64,000 bases of DNA from Leadbetterella sp964563435 (GTDB lineage: Bacteria > Bacteroidota > Bacteroidia > Cytophagales > Spirosomataceae). Shown in pieces: positions 42,908 through 50,788 of the stretch; the stretch's first letter is position 1, and each line of letters begins with the position of its first letter. The stretch spans positions 62,001-126,000 of the forward strand of contig CAZLXI010000003.1 in NCBI GenBank assembly GCA_964563435.1. The letters run 5' to 3'. A program made the translations under genes and the position numbers. The notes beneath the pieces were generated by a model. The model was not told the DNA's origin. It saw only the letters and a program-made list of their open reading frames with translations, and searched no databases.

Positions 42908-44158
42908 TTATAATTCAACTTTATAAAAACCGGTGACCGAGCCGCCTTCGGTTACATTGAATAAGGGAGTAGCGCTTCTAAGGTCGCTGCTTAGCTCGTA
43001 GTAACCGTTGTACCCGTTTCCTTCCGATGAATTTACCCGGATAAGCAGCTTTCCGTCAATCTTTAATGTGCCGTAGGCCGCCCCGGTGTTAGTAGAGGCA
43101 GGTACGCCGGCTATTTTGGTATAGGCCTGGGTGGCCACATCGATGACATAAAACTCCCATACATCACCAAAATTGATGTTTCCTGTGGGTCCGCCGGTTA
43201 AAGGCTGATTAGGAACCGTGGTGATCAGTTTGCCGTTCGTAGCATATACTGAAACAAATTTCCCGCCGGTGGTGATGTCGTCCATATCTATTGCCCAGGA
43301 AGTATCCACTTCTGTGTCATTGGCTTTGATACGTACAATTTTTGATTTGCCCCCGACGGTGCTTCTTCCCTGGGTAACAATGTACAGGTCTCCGTTTGTA
43401 TCATAGCTGTACATTTCGTTATCGTTGATATAGGCAATGCTCCCGGTGTCATTTATTTTCGTGGTTTTTTCGTATTTTCCGGTAGCAATATCGATAACCG
43501 CGATATAAACATCAGGGTAGAAGTCGTCGAAGAATCCCTTTTGAACCGTATTAGTTTTGGCATAGGTAAGATTGGCAAACAGCTTTCCGTTTTTAACGGC
43601 CAGGAATTTCTGACCTGCTGAACGGTAAAGAATAGCAGATTCGTCAGCGCCTCTCTCGTTTACTGCAGCTGTAAGGTCTATTTCACCGGTTCTTGACAAG
43701 GTGGTAGGGTTAAAGGTCTGAATCCTGAGCGGACTGGCCCCGTCCCAATAGAAACCCTGGGTTTCGTTGACGATCACAAAGTTTCCCGTACCGTTGGTAG
43801 CATTGTCGCCCGCCAGAAACTTATCCTGTACTACTTTTCCGTTCTCTATTTTCAGGCGATCAATTCCTTTTGCTCCGTCTGTTGTATTGAAAAGTTTTAA
43901 TAACCAGCTTTTGTACGGCCGCCAGCCCCCCATGCCCTGGCCCTGGAGAGAGTTAGCGGTGACATTGGAAATGTTGCCTGAAGGCAGCTCATCAAATACA
44001 GTTATCCAGCCCGGTGGAATATTGGTACGCTCACTGGCCGTCATCAGGACATATTTTCCTTCTTTGACTTCTACTTCCGGACCATCATCTTCGCACGATA
44101 CCAACGGTACAGCGAGAAGTGAAGCAAGTGCTAACGATTTAAGTTTTGATCTGTACAT
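42908..44158 (-). CDS. DUF4374 lipoprotein (XusB-like siderophore-capture candidate)
   Basis: 416 residues. MYRSKLKSLALASLLAVPLVSC is a lipoprotein signal with Cys22. The mature part contains propeller-like strands (YVLMTASERTNIPPGWITVFD, GFYWDGASPLRIQTFNPTTL, GKLLIRVNSSEGNGYNGYYEL). The family matches DUF4374. As I recall, Bacteroides XusB is a surface lipoprotein that binds ferric enterobactin and belongs to this family, which would make this protein the capture partner of the adjacent TonB receptor. It lies nine bases after the receptor gene and three bases before the esterase gene. Confidence 0.8.
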   Translation of the reverse strand: MYRSKLKSLALASLLAVPLVSCEDDGPEVEVKEGKYVLMTASERTNIPPGWITVFDELPSGNISNVTANSLQGQGMGGWRPYKSWLLKLFNTTDGAKGIDRLKIENGKVVQDKFLAGDNATNGTGNFVIVNETQGFYWDGASPLRIQTFNPTTLSRTGEIDLTAAVNERGADESAILYRSAGQKFLAVKNGKLFANLTYAKTNTVQKGFFDDFYPDVYIAVIDIATGKYEKTTKINDTGSIAYINDNEMYSYDTNGDLYIVTQGRSTVGGKSKIVRIKANDTEVDTSWAIDMDDITTGGKFVSVYATNGKLITTVPNQPLTGGPTGNINFGDVWEFYVIDVATQAYTKIAGVPASTNTGAAYGTLKIDGKLLIRVNSSEGNGYNGYYELSSDLRSATPLFNVTEGGSVTGFYKVEL

Positions 44159-44167
44159 TATGATTAA

Positions 44168-46543
44168 CTATTTTATGGAGTAATTGATTTTCAGATGAAC
44201 ACTTCTGCCGGCCCGTTGCACCCGGTAGTTGTCATAAATATCCTTGTTTAGGAGATTTTTAACATCGAAACCCACCGCCATTCTTTGGGTGGGTATATGG
44301 ATCAGCATTCCCGAATTTACCAGATGCTGACTGGGAATAATCAGTAAGGTGTTTACACCGGCCCTGGGGAAAACACCGGAACCCTCCAGTCGCTTTGGGA
44401 TGGCTTCGAGATAATATTCGTGCAGGTAACTGTAAAACATAAAAACCTGAAAGGTGGTACCCTGATTAAAAAAGGGTTTTGATTGGTAATTGACACCCAG
44501 GTTTCCGTAGAGAAACGGGGTATTCCTTAACCGAGCTCCGTTCTTCCATACATCGTGTGGTGAGGTAATGCCAAACAGGCGCATGTTCTGCCACGTGGCA
44601 TTGGCAGTAAAGCTGAATTGAGAGCCCGCCTGAACGGAGGCATCGGCTTCCAGGCCGAAACCTTTTACATTCTGCTGATTTTCATAACGGGCATAGGGGG
44701 GCTGAATGGGTACCAGCAGGATCAGGTCTTTGGTTCTTCTGTAAAAAGAGTTAAACTCAAGGGTGTACCGGTTTCGTGCGGCCTTGCGCCATCCCAGGTT
44801 AAAATTCAGGCTTCTTTCCGGCCGGATGCTGAAATTCTGAACGATCCAGGCCGCATCGCCGAAGAGTTCATTATGATCGGGAAGCCGACTGGAGTATTCG
44901 GTGGAGAAACGGATCAGGTGATTCGGAGAGAACTGATATTTCAGGCCTTCGGCCACTCCCCAGGTATTTCCACGGGTTGTTTTTTTGTCGGTGGTATTGA
45001 TATCCCGCGACTGGTACGTCTCCACTCCGGAGGCTTTATAACCCAGGTATTTGAGCATGAAAAGGTTTTCGAGGGTGTTCCCGAAAAAGAATGTGCTGAT
45101 GCCTGCGGAGGTCACCCCTTTCAGGTATTGGGAGGGGAGTGTCAGAACATCGATCTGTGTATCCATGAATTTAGGGCCTAAGGGGTCCTGTCCTTTCCTG
45201 TCAGATTGAGTAATCACCTGATTTAATTCAAGGATGTTCGATGCATTTAAGACGTATTTCAGGTTGGTCCGCGAAGTGAGATAGTTGTTCCTGATATCCG
45301 ATAGGGAGGGTCGGCTGCTTTCTCCGTTCCGGCTGAGGTTAGGTGTGAAGGTGCCGAACCAGTCGTAGGTTCCTTTGAGGGTATCGGTTCTCCCCATTTT
45401 CAGGGTATTGTAAACCAGGAACTGGTCGATTTCCAGGGAGCGGGTGTGCTTTTTATATCTCAGTGCCGGTACCAGCGACGACTGTCTGGCGACAATCCCG
45501 CCGTAAGGTTCGGTCATCAGCGCCGGGTGCTGCAGTTCGCGATTAAACCTGAAGCCGGTCAGCTCCAGCCGGATCTCATCGGCCCAGGGAAGATCCCTCA
45601 GTCCTGTAAAGGCCTGTCCGAAGTATCCTGTGTATCCATTGTGAAATAAAGGGACTTTCGCATCTGTCTGGTTCCTTGTTTCGGGATCGGTCACTTTTAC
45701 GTTGACTTTATAATTGTTATCGGAATGGTTAAAGAAGGCATCCAGGCCATAAAACAGTTTATTTTTGGAGAAGTAAGTGTTAAGGTTGGCGCGGTGAGTA
45801 TTAAAGGAGCCGATCTCGTAAGAGACATCAGCGTAATCTTTCGTGAGTCTTCTTCCGATCAGGTTAACGGCCCCGCCCAGGGCATCGGAGCCCAGGCTGA
45901 CCGGTAAAACGCCCTTGTAAACCTCTACACGTTCCAGCATATTCACCGGTACGGAGGAAAGCGAGAAGCCTTCTCCGAGATAGTCCATCGGTATACCGTC
46001 TTTAAAGTAACGGATGGATTTGCCGCTAAAACCGTTCAGGTTTACGTCTGTGGCCGAACCCAGGCCACCGGTCTGGCGAATTCGTATTCCGGCTGAACGG
46101 TTCATCAATTCTGAAATATTGAAGGGTAAGGCATGCACCTTCTTCATGTCGAGAACCTCGGCTTTGACCGAAAGCTCCCTGGCTGCTGCCGTTCCGGTTT
46201 TTCCGTAAACCACCGCCTCATCCAGTTCTTTTACCTGCTCTTCCAGGACGATGGTCAGCGGGCCGGAAGCGGTAACGGGAACTTCCCGCACCTGAAAGCC
46301 TACCAGGGAGAACTGCAGGACATGCTCTTCAGGTTTCGGTATCCGCAGCGAAAACTCGCCGTTTTCGTTACTCACAGCAGACTGTCCTGTGTCTTTCACC
46401 CGGATTAAAACACCGGCAAGGGGATCTTTACGGGTATCGGTGATCTTTCCCCTCAATTCCGTGATTTGAGGAAACGCCTGCAGGGAAAGAAGACACAGCA
46501 GGCAGCAGACAATTAAGGAACTAATCCCCGGTGATACAGTCAT
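44168..46543 (-). CDS. TonB-dependent outer-membrane receptor with carboxypeptidase-regulatory-like N-terminal domain
   Basis: 791 residues with a signal peptide. A CarboxypepD_reg-like domain (ELRGKITDTRKDPLAGVLIRVKD...LVGFQV, about 29-105) precedes the plug (about 120-235; MNRSAGIRIRQTGGLGSATD, VEVYKGVLPVSLGSDALGGAVN) and a beta barrel ending in VHLKINYSIK. No SusD-like partner gene is present, which argues against a glycan receptor and for a siderophore or cofactor receptor. First gene of a four-gene operon; its promoter contains a palindromic operator. Confidence 0.9.
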   Translation of the reverse strand: MTVSPGISSLIVCCLLCLLSLQAFPQITELRGKITDTRKDPLAGVLIRVKDTGQSAVSNENGEFSLRIPKPEEHVLQFSLVGFQVREVPVTASGPLTIVLEEQVKELDEAVVYGKTGTAAARELSVKAEVLDMKKVHALPFNISELMNRSAGIRIRQTGGLGSATDVNLNGFSGKSIRYFKDGIPMDYLGEGFSLSSVPVNMLERVEVYKGVLPVSLGSDALGGAVNLIGRRLTKDYADVSYEIGSFNTHRANLNTYFSKNKLFYGLDAFFNHSDNNYKVNVKVTDPETRNQTDAKVPLFHNGYTGYFGQAFTGLRDLPWADEIRLELTGFRFNRELQHPALMTEPYGGIVARQSSLVPALRYKKHTRSLEIDQFLVYNTLKMGRTDTLKGTYDWFGTFTPNLSRNGESSRPSLSDIRNNYLTSRTNLKYVLNASNILELNQVITQSDRKGQDPLGPKFMDTQIDVLTLPSQYLKGVTSAGISTFFFGNTLENLFMLKYLGYKASGVETYQSRDINTTDKKTTRGNTWGVAEGLKYQFSPNHLIRFSTEYSSRLPDHNELFGDAAWIVQNFSIRPERSLNFNLGWRKAARNRYTLEFNSFYRRTKDLILLVPIQPPYARYENQQNVKGFGLEADASVQAGSQFSFTANATWQNMRLFGITSPHDVWKNGARLRNTPFLYGNLGVNYQSKPFFNQGTTFQVFMFYSYLHEYYLEAIPKRLEGSGVFPRAGVNTLLIIPSQHLVNSGMLIHIPTQRMAVGFDVKNLLNKDIYDNYRVQRAGRSVHLKINYSIK

Positions 46544-46574
46544 CTAATAGCGTTACTGATCTGAAACTAACATA

Positions 46575-46582
46575 CAAACTTA
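46575..46582 (-). promoter_or_regulatory. -7 promoter box of the TonB-receptor operon
   Basis: Minus-strand TAAGTTTG matches TAnnTTTG exactly, about 32 bases upstream of the receptor start codon. Confidence 0.6.
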
Positions 46583-46589
46583 GCTTTAT

Positions 46590-46603
46590 TTAGATTCATT
46601 TAA
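46590..46603. promoter_or_regulatory. TTAGATTCATTTAA operator candidate, shared with the ZIP gene
   Basis: An imperfect palindrome (TTTAGAT-TC-ATTTAAA) immediately upstream of the -7 box, in the promoter spacer, where a bound repressor would block RNA polymerase. It matches the perfect palindrome before the ZIP gene (TTAGATTAATCTAA) at 12 of 14 positions. An iron- or manganese-responsive repressor of the DtxR/MntR or Fur type is inferred. Confidence 0.6.
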
Positions 46604-46680
46604 AATAATACACCTGACAATTTTAAGGGTATTCGGTAAAAGTTCAATTCTCTGATCAAATAATCCTATATTAAATGACA

Positions 46681-46710
46681 TTGTTTATTAATACAGGAAT
46701 TGTATTTTTG
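46681..46710 (+). promoter_or_regulatory. Bacteroidota-type promoter for the DUF2911 gene
   Basis: TTG (46681-46683) and TATTTTTG (46703-46710) are separated by 19 bases, a textbook -33/-7 arrangement. The start codon at 46737 is 26 bases downstream. Confidence 0.65.
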
Positions 46711-46736
46711 TGGCTTTAACTTTTAAATCTAATCGT

Positions 46737-47561
46737 ATGAAATTAATTAAAGTTTTAGCCTTCTCTTTACTGACCTGGGGTGCTACGGCGCAAACCCTGA
46801 AAGTTCCTACCAAAAGTCCGCTTCAGACGGTAAAGCAGGAATTTGCCCTGTCATCGGTAGAAATTGAGTATTCAAGACCCTCTGCGCGGGGAAGAAAGAT
46901 CTTCGGCGACCTGGAACCTTACGGTAAATTATGGAGAACAGGCGCCAATGCGCAAACCACCATCAGTTTCGGTGAAGATGTTAAAGTTAACGGTACGCCC
47001 CTGAAAGCGGGTAAATATTCGATCCTCACGGTAATCGGAAAAGAAGACTGGAAGATCCGTTTCTGTAATCCGGCTACCAGCGTATTTAATTTTAAAGAAA
47101 GCGATGTGGTAGCCACCATTGATGTAAAGGCCGTTACGCTTCCCTTTAATATCGAAACGTTTACCATCATGTTCGGGACACAGACCGATAATTCGCTGGA
47201 TGTAAATATTATGTGGGAAAGAACATTTGTTCCTTTTACCATTACCAGTGATATTGACGAGAAAGTGATGGCTACCATCGAGAGGATCATGGCTTCCGAC
47301 AGTAAGCCTTATCTTGCTGCTGCCGGCTATTATTTGGATAACGGCAAAGATCTGACAAAGGCGCTGGAGTGGGCCAATAAAGCGGTGGCTCAGCAGCCGG
47401 AGGCTTTCTGGGTATCCCATACCAAAGCCAAAATACAGGCAAAGATGGGCGATAAGAAAGGGGCGACCGAAACGGCCACCAAATCGCTGGGCCAGGCCAA
47501 AGCCGCCGGAAACCAGGATTATGTGGCTCTGAATGAGAAGCTTCTGGCGGGCCTGAAGTAA
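46737..47561 (+). CDS. exported DUF2911 protein with C-terminal TPR-like repeats
   Basis: I use the ATG at 46737 (274 residues, MKLIKVLAFSLLTWGATAQ signal peptide) rather than the GTG at 46710, which lies inside the promoter. Residues 30-165 match DUF2911 (SSVEIEYSRPSARGRKIFG, LWRTGANAQTTISFGEDVKVNG, LKAGKYSILTV). The last 85 residues form helical repeats of TPR type (AAAGYYLDNGKDLTKALEWANKAV, KAKIQAKMGDKKGATETA). The function of this common Bacteroidota family is unknown. Confidence 0.85.
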   Translation: MKLIKVLAFSLLTWGATAQTLKVPTKSPLQTVKQEFALSSVEIEYSRPSARGRKIFGDLEPYGKLWRTGANAQTTISFGEDVKVNGTPLKAGKYSILTVIGKEDWKIRFCNPATSVFNFKESDVVATIDVKAVTLPFNIETFTIMFGTQTDNSLDVNIMWERTFVPFTITSDIDEKVMATIERIMASDSKPYLAAAGYYLDNGKDLTKALEWANKAVAQQPEAFWVSHTKAKIQAKMGDKKGATETATKSLGQAKAAGNQDYVALNEKLLAGLK

Positions 47562-47586
47562 GCAATCCGGAATTAACACAAGAAAG

Positions 47587-47728
47587 AGGGTATCTAAAAG
47601 GCCTATGTGGTCAAACCTATGAGGTTCGACCCTGTCAGGCTGAGCCTGTCGAAGCCCCCAAGCGATGAAGCTAAGGTGGCCCTTCGACAGGCTCAGGATG
47701 ACAATAGGAACATTTTTTAGATGCCCTA
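47587..47728. repeat. nested palindrome with a diverged CCTTCGACAGGCTCAG repeat
   Basis: Outer arms AGGGTATCTAAAA (47587-47599) and TTTTTAGATGCCCT (47715-47728) enclose inner arms built on TGAGCCTGTCGAAG (47641-47654) and CTTCGACAGGCTCAG. The inner repeat is a diverged copy of the one at 32412-32486. It lies downstream of the DUF2911 gene and could end its transcript. Confidence 0.65.
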
Positions 47729-47873
47729 TTTCTTTTGCTTTTCTTGCCGCTTTTGAATTTATATATGACTAAATGGCATTTTTTTAGAAATTCAGCTGTT
47801 TAATTAAAGACATTTTGTCCTGTTTTCTGCTTTTGCATACGTTTTGCAGCTGTATTTGTAAATTAATGGAATT

Positions 47874-50495
47874 ATGAATTTCAATCAATACACGCATAAA
47901 GCCCAGGAGCTGATCCAGCAGGCGGTACAAATTGCCCAGGGGAATTCCCAGCAGGCAGTGGAGACCGGTCACCTGTTAAAGGCCATTCTGGAAGAAGAAC
48001 CGGATACAAGCTCCTTTCTGTTAAAGGATGTAAACCGGGAGGCGCTGCTGAACCGGCTGGTGGGTATCACAGAGGCGTATCCCCGGGTTTCGGGAGGTAC
48101 CCAACCCTACATCGGAAACGAGCTTTCCAGGGCGTTCACCAACGCGCAAAGCGCGTTAAAGGAGTTTGAAGATGAATATGTAAGTGTGGAGCTTTTATTA
48201 CTGGGGATCGTGAAGGGGAGCGATAAGGTAGCCAACCTGTTGAAGTCGTCGGGAATAAAAGAAGCCGAACTGGAAGAAAGAATTAAAGAATTAAGAGGAA
48301 AAAATAATCCGGTGAAAGATCAAAACGCAGAAAACAAATACCAGGCCCTGGCCCGTTACAGCAAGGACCTGAATGAGCTGGCCGAACAGGGTAAGATAGA
48401 CCCCGTTATCGGCCGCGATGAAGAGATCCGGCGGGTGCTGCAGATCCTGTCGCGCCGGTCGAAAAACAATCCCATCCTCCTGGGTGAACCGGGGGTGGGT
48501 AAGACGGCCATCGTGGAAGGACTTGCCCAGCGTATTGTGCAGGGTGACGTACCCGAGAATCTGAAAACCAAGAAGGTTATCTCGCTCGATATGGGTTTGC
48601 TGGTGGCCGGCGCCAAGTACAAAGGTGAATTTGAAGAAAGGCTGAAGGCGGTGATCAAGGAGGTGACCGACTCGGAGGGGGAGATCATTCTCTTTATTGA
48701 CGAGATCCATACCCTGATCGGAGCCGGAGGCGGTGGAGAAGGAGCTATGGACGCAGCTAACCTGTTAAAGCCTGCTCTGGCGCGCGGCGAGCTGCACGCC
48801 ATTGGTGCAACCACCCTGAAGGAGTACCAGAAATATATTGAAAAAGATAAGGCACTGGAGAGAAGATTCCAGACGGTGATGGTAGATGAACCCACCGTGG
48901 CGGACGCGATTTCCATTCTCCGGGGGATCAAGGAGAAGTACGAAGTACACCATGGGGTAAGGATCCAGGACGACGCCGTCATTGCGGCCGTGGAGCTTTC
49001 AAACCGCTATATCTCCGACCGTTTCCTGCCGGATAAGGCCATTGACCTGATGGACGAAGCGGCGGCCAAGCTGCGGCTGGAAATGGATTCCATGCCGGAG
49101 GAAATGGACGAGCTGCGACGGAAGATCATGCAGTTGGAAATCGAAAGGGAGGCCATCCGCCGGGAGAAAGATAAAGAGAAGGAAAGCGTGCTCGGCAAGG
49201 AGATAGCCGAGCTCAATGAGCAATACAATTCCCTGAAAGCCCAATGGGAGGCCGAAAAGGGAAAAGTCGACGAGATACGTGCGCTGAAGGAAAGCCTCGA
49301 CAACCTCCGGTTCGAAGCCGAGCAGGCAGAGCGGTCAGGCGACTACGGGAAGGTGGCGGAGATCCGTTACGGTAAAATTCCCCAGGCGGAAGAACGCCTG
49401 AACAGCCTGGCCGATAAAAACACGGATGCCGAAGGGAACCTGATCAACGAGGAAGTAAAGGCCGAAGACATTGCCACTGTAGTGGCCAAATGGACAGGCA
49501 TCCCTGTTACCAAGATGCTGCAAAGCGACCGGGAGAAGCTGCTGTTTCTGGAACAGGAACTGGAGAAGCGGGTGGCCGGACAAAAAGAAGCGATAGAGGT
49601 GGTGTCGGATGCGGTGCGCCGGTCCCGGGCCGGTATGCAGGACCCCAAAAAGCCGATCGGCAGCTTCCTTTTCCTGGGAAGCACCGGGGTAGGAAAGACC
49701 GAGCTGGCCAAGACCCTGGCCAACTACTTGTTTAACGACGAGAACGCCATGGTTCGGATAGATATGAGCGAATACCAGGAAAAGCACACCGTAAGCCGGC
49801 TGGTAGGGGCACCTCCGGGCTATGTGGGCTACGACGAAGGCGGCCAGCTGACCGAAGCCGTGCGGCGGAAACCCTACTCGGTGATCCTGCTCGATGAGAT
49901 CGAAAAGGCTCATCCCGATGTGTGGAACGTATTGCTGCAGGTGCTCGACGACGGCCGGCTGACGGATAACAAAGGCCGGGTGGCCAACTTTAAAAACACC
50001 ATCATCATCATGACCTCCAACATAGGCAGTCATTTCATCCAGGAAAAGTATCTCGAAGCGGTGAAAAGCTCGGAAGATGCCTGGGCGAAATATTATAAGG
50101 AAGAAGCCCTGGAACAGGTAATGGAGCTATTGAAAAATAGTGTGAGACCGGAATTCCTGAACCGGATCGATGAGATCGTGATGTTTGACCCGTTGGGGAG
50201 AACCGAGATCCGGAAGATCGTCTCCATCCAGTTCGAAGGTATCCGGGCGCGGCTCCAGGAGCAGGGCATTTATATGGAAGCTACGGATGCCGCTCTCGAC
50301 AGGCTGGGCGAGCAGGGGTATGATCCCGTGTTCGGTGCCCGGCCGCTCAAACGGGTGATCCAGCGTAGTATCCTGAACGAATTATCGAAAATGATCTTAA
50401 GCGGCGCTATTGATAAAGACAAGGTGATCCTCCTGGATATCAATGAACAAGGAGACTATCTGTTTGAAAATATGCCCGAACTGAATATAGGGTAA
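47874..50495 (+). CDS. clpB: ATP-dependent disaggregase ClpB
   Basis: 873-residue Hsp100 chaperone that works with DnaK to rescue aggregated proteins. The N-terminal Clp repeat domain spans 1-145. NBD1 has Walker A GEPGVGKTA (about 204-212) and Walker B ILFIDEIHTLIGAGG. The middle coiled-coil (about 405-530; MDELRRKIMQLEIEREAIRREK) distinguishes ClpB from ClpA/C. NBD2 has Walker A GSTGVGKTE (about 602-610), VILLDEIEKAHPDV and the C-terminal GARPLKRVIQ. Length is typical. A terminator follows 25 bases after the stop. Confidence 0.97.
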   Translation: MNFNQYTHKAQELIQQAVQIAQGNSQQAVETGHLLKAILEEEPDTSSFLLKDVNREALLNRLVGITEAYPRVSGGTQPYIGNELSRAFTNAQSALKEFEDEYVSVELLLLGIVKGSDKVANLLKSSGIKEAELEERIKELRGKNNPVKDQNAENKYQALARYSKDLNELAEQGKIDPVIGRDEEIRRVLQILSRRSKNNPILLGEPGVGKTAIVEGLAQRIVQGDVPENLKTKKVISLDMGLLVAGAKYKGEFEERLKAVIKEVTDSEGEIILFIDEIHTLIGAGGGGEGAMDAANLLKPALARGELHAIGATTLKEYQKYIEKDKALERRFQTVMVDEPTVADAISILRGIKEKYEVHHGVRIQDDAVIAAVELSNRYISDRFLPDKAIDLMDEAAAKLRLEMDSMPEEMDELRRKIMQLEIEREAIRREKDKEKESVLGKEIAELNEQYNSLKAQWEAEKGKVDEIRALKESLDNLRFEAEQAERSGDYGKVAEIRYGKIPQAEERLNSLADKNTDAEGNLINEEVKAEDIATVVAKWTGIPVTKMLQSDREKLLFLEQELEKRVAGQKEAIEVVSDAVRRSRAGMQDPKKPIGSFLFLGSTGVGKTELAKTLANYLFNDENAMVRIDMSEYQEKHTVSRLVGAPPGYVGYDEGGQLTEAVRRKPYSVILLDEIEKAHPDVWNVLLQVLDDGRLTDNKGRVANFKNTIIIMTSNIGSHFIQEKYLEAVKSSEDAWAKYYKEEALEQVMELLKNSVRPEFLNRIDEIVMFDPLGRTEIRKIVSIQFEGIRARLQEQGIYMEATDAALDRLGEQGYDPVFGARPLKRVIQRSILNELSKMILSGAIDKDKVILLDINEQGDYLFENMPELNIG

Positions 50496-50519
50496 GTAAT
50501 AGTTTTTCATAAATGTTGG

Positions 50520-50553
50520 AATAGCCGGGGGATCTTCTTCCGGCTATTTTGTT
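50520..50553 (+). terminator. rho-independent terminator after clpB
   Basis: AATAGCCGG (50520-50528) and CCGGCTATT (50540-50548) form a perfect 9-base stem followed by TTGTTT. Confidence 0.8.
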
Positions 50554-50556
50554 TAT

Positions 50557-50601
50557 CGCAGAGTCTCCCGCCAGGGGACTCTGCGAGGGCGAAATTTTGC
50601 C
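50557..50601. repeat. REP-like hairpins CGCAGAGTC/GACTCTGCG
   Basis: CGCAGAGTC (50557-50565) pairs with GACTCTGCG (50577-50585) around a CCCGCCAGGG loop that itself can pair; a second small palindrome GGCGAAATTTTGCC lies just after. Two further hairpins so close to the clpB terminator point to a REP-type cluster. Confidence 0.55.
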
Positions 50602-50694
50602 TGTGAAGACTACCGGAAGTAAAAAATATGACCGAATACTAAATTTTTTGTCATTTTAAGAGGATTTGTTTGGAATAATCAAATATGTTTTTAT

Positions 50695-50702
50695 TAAATT
50701 TG
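50695..50702 (+). promoter_or_regulatory. -7 promoter box for the metalloprotease
   Basis: TAAATTTG matches TAnnTTTG exactly; a TTTG at 50669-50672 lies 22 bases upstream. The region 50621-50702 resembles 53150-53230 upstream of the second lipoprotein (shared ATGACCGAA-ACTAAATTTTT and TTTTTA-TAAATTTGTT). Confidence 0.55.
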
Positions 50703-50788
50703 TTAAGGCCATAAACTAAAGCACGATTTAAAGTGAAAACTAAATAATTATATTTTAACGGATTCATCAATTCTAAACTCCTAAAATC

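Noticed and set aside
44168..46543. Polysaccharide utilisation locus (SusC-like receptor)
   Set aside because: No SusD-like gene, glycoside hydrolase or sugar sensor is next to the receptor; the neighbours fit siderophore-type uptake.
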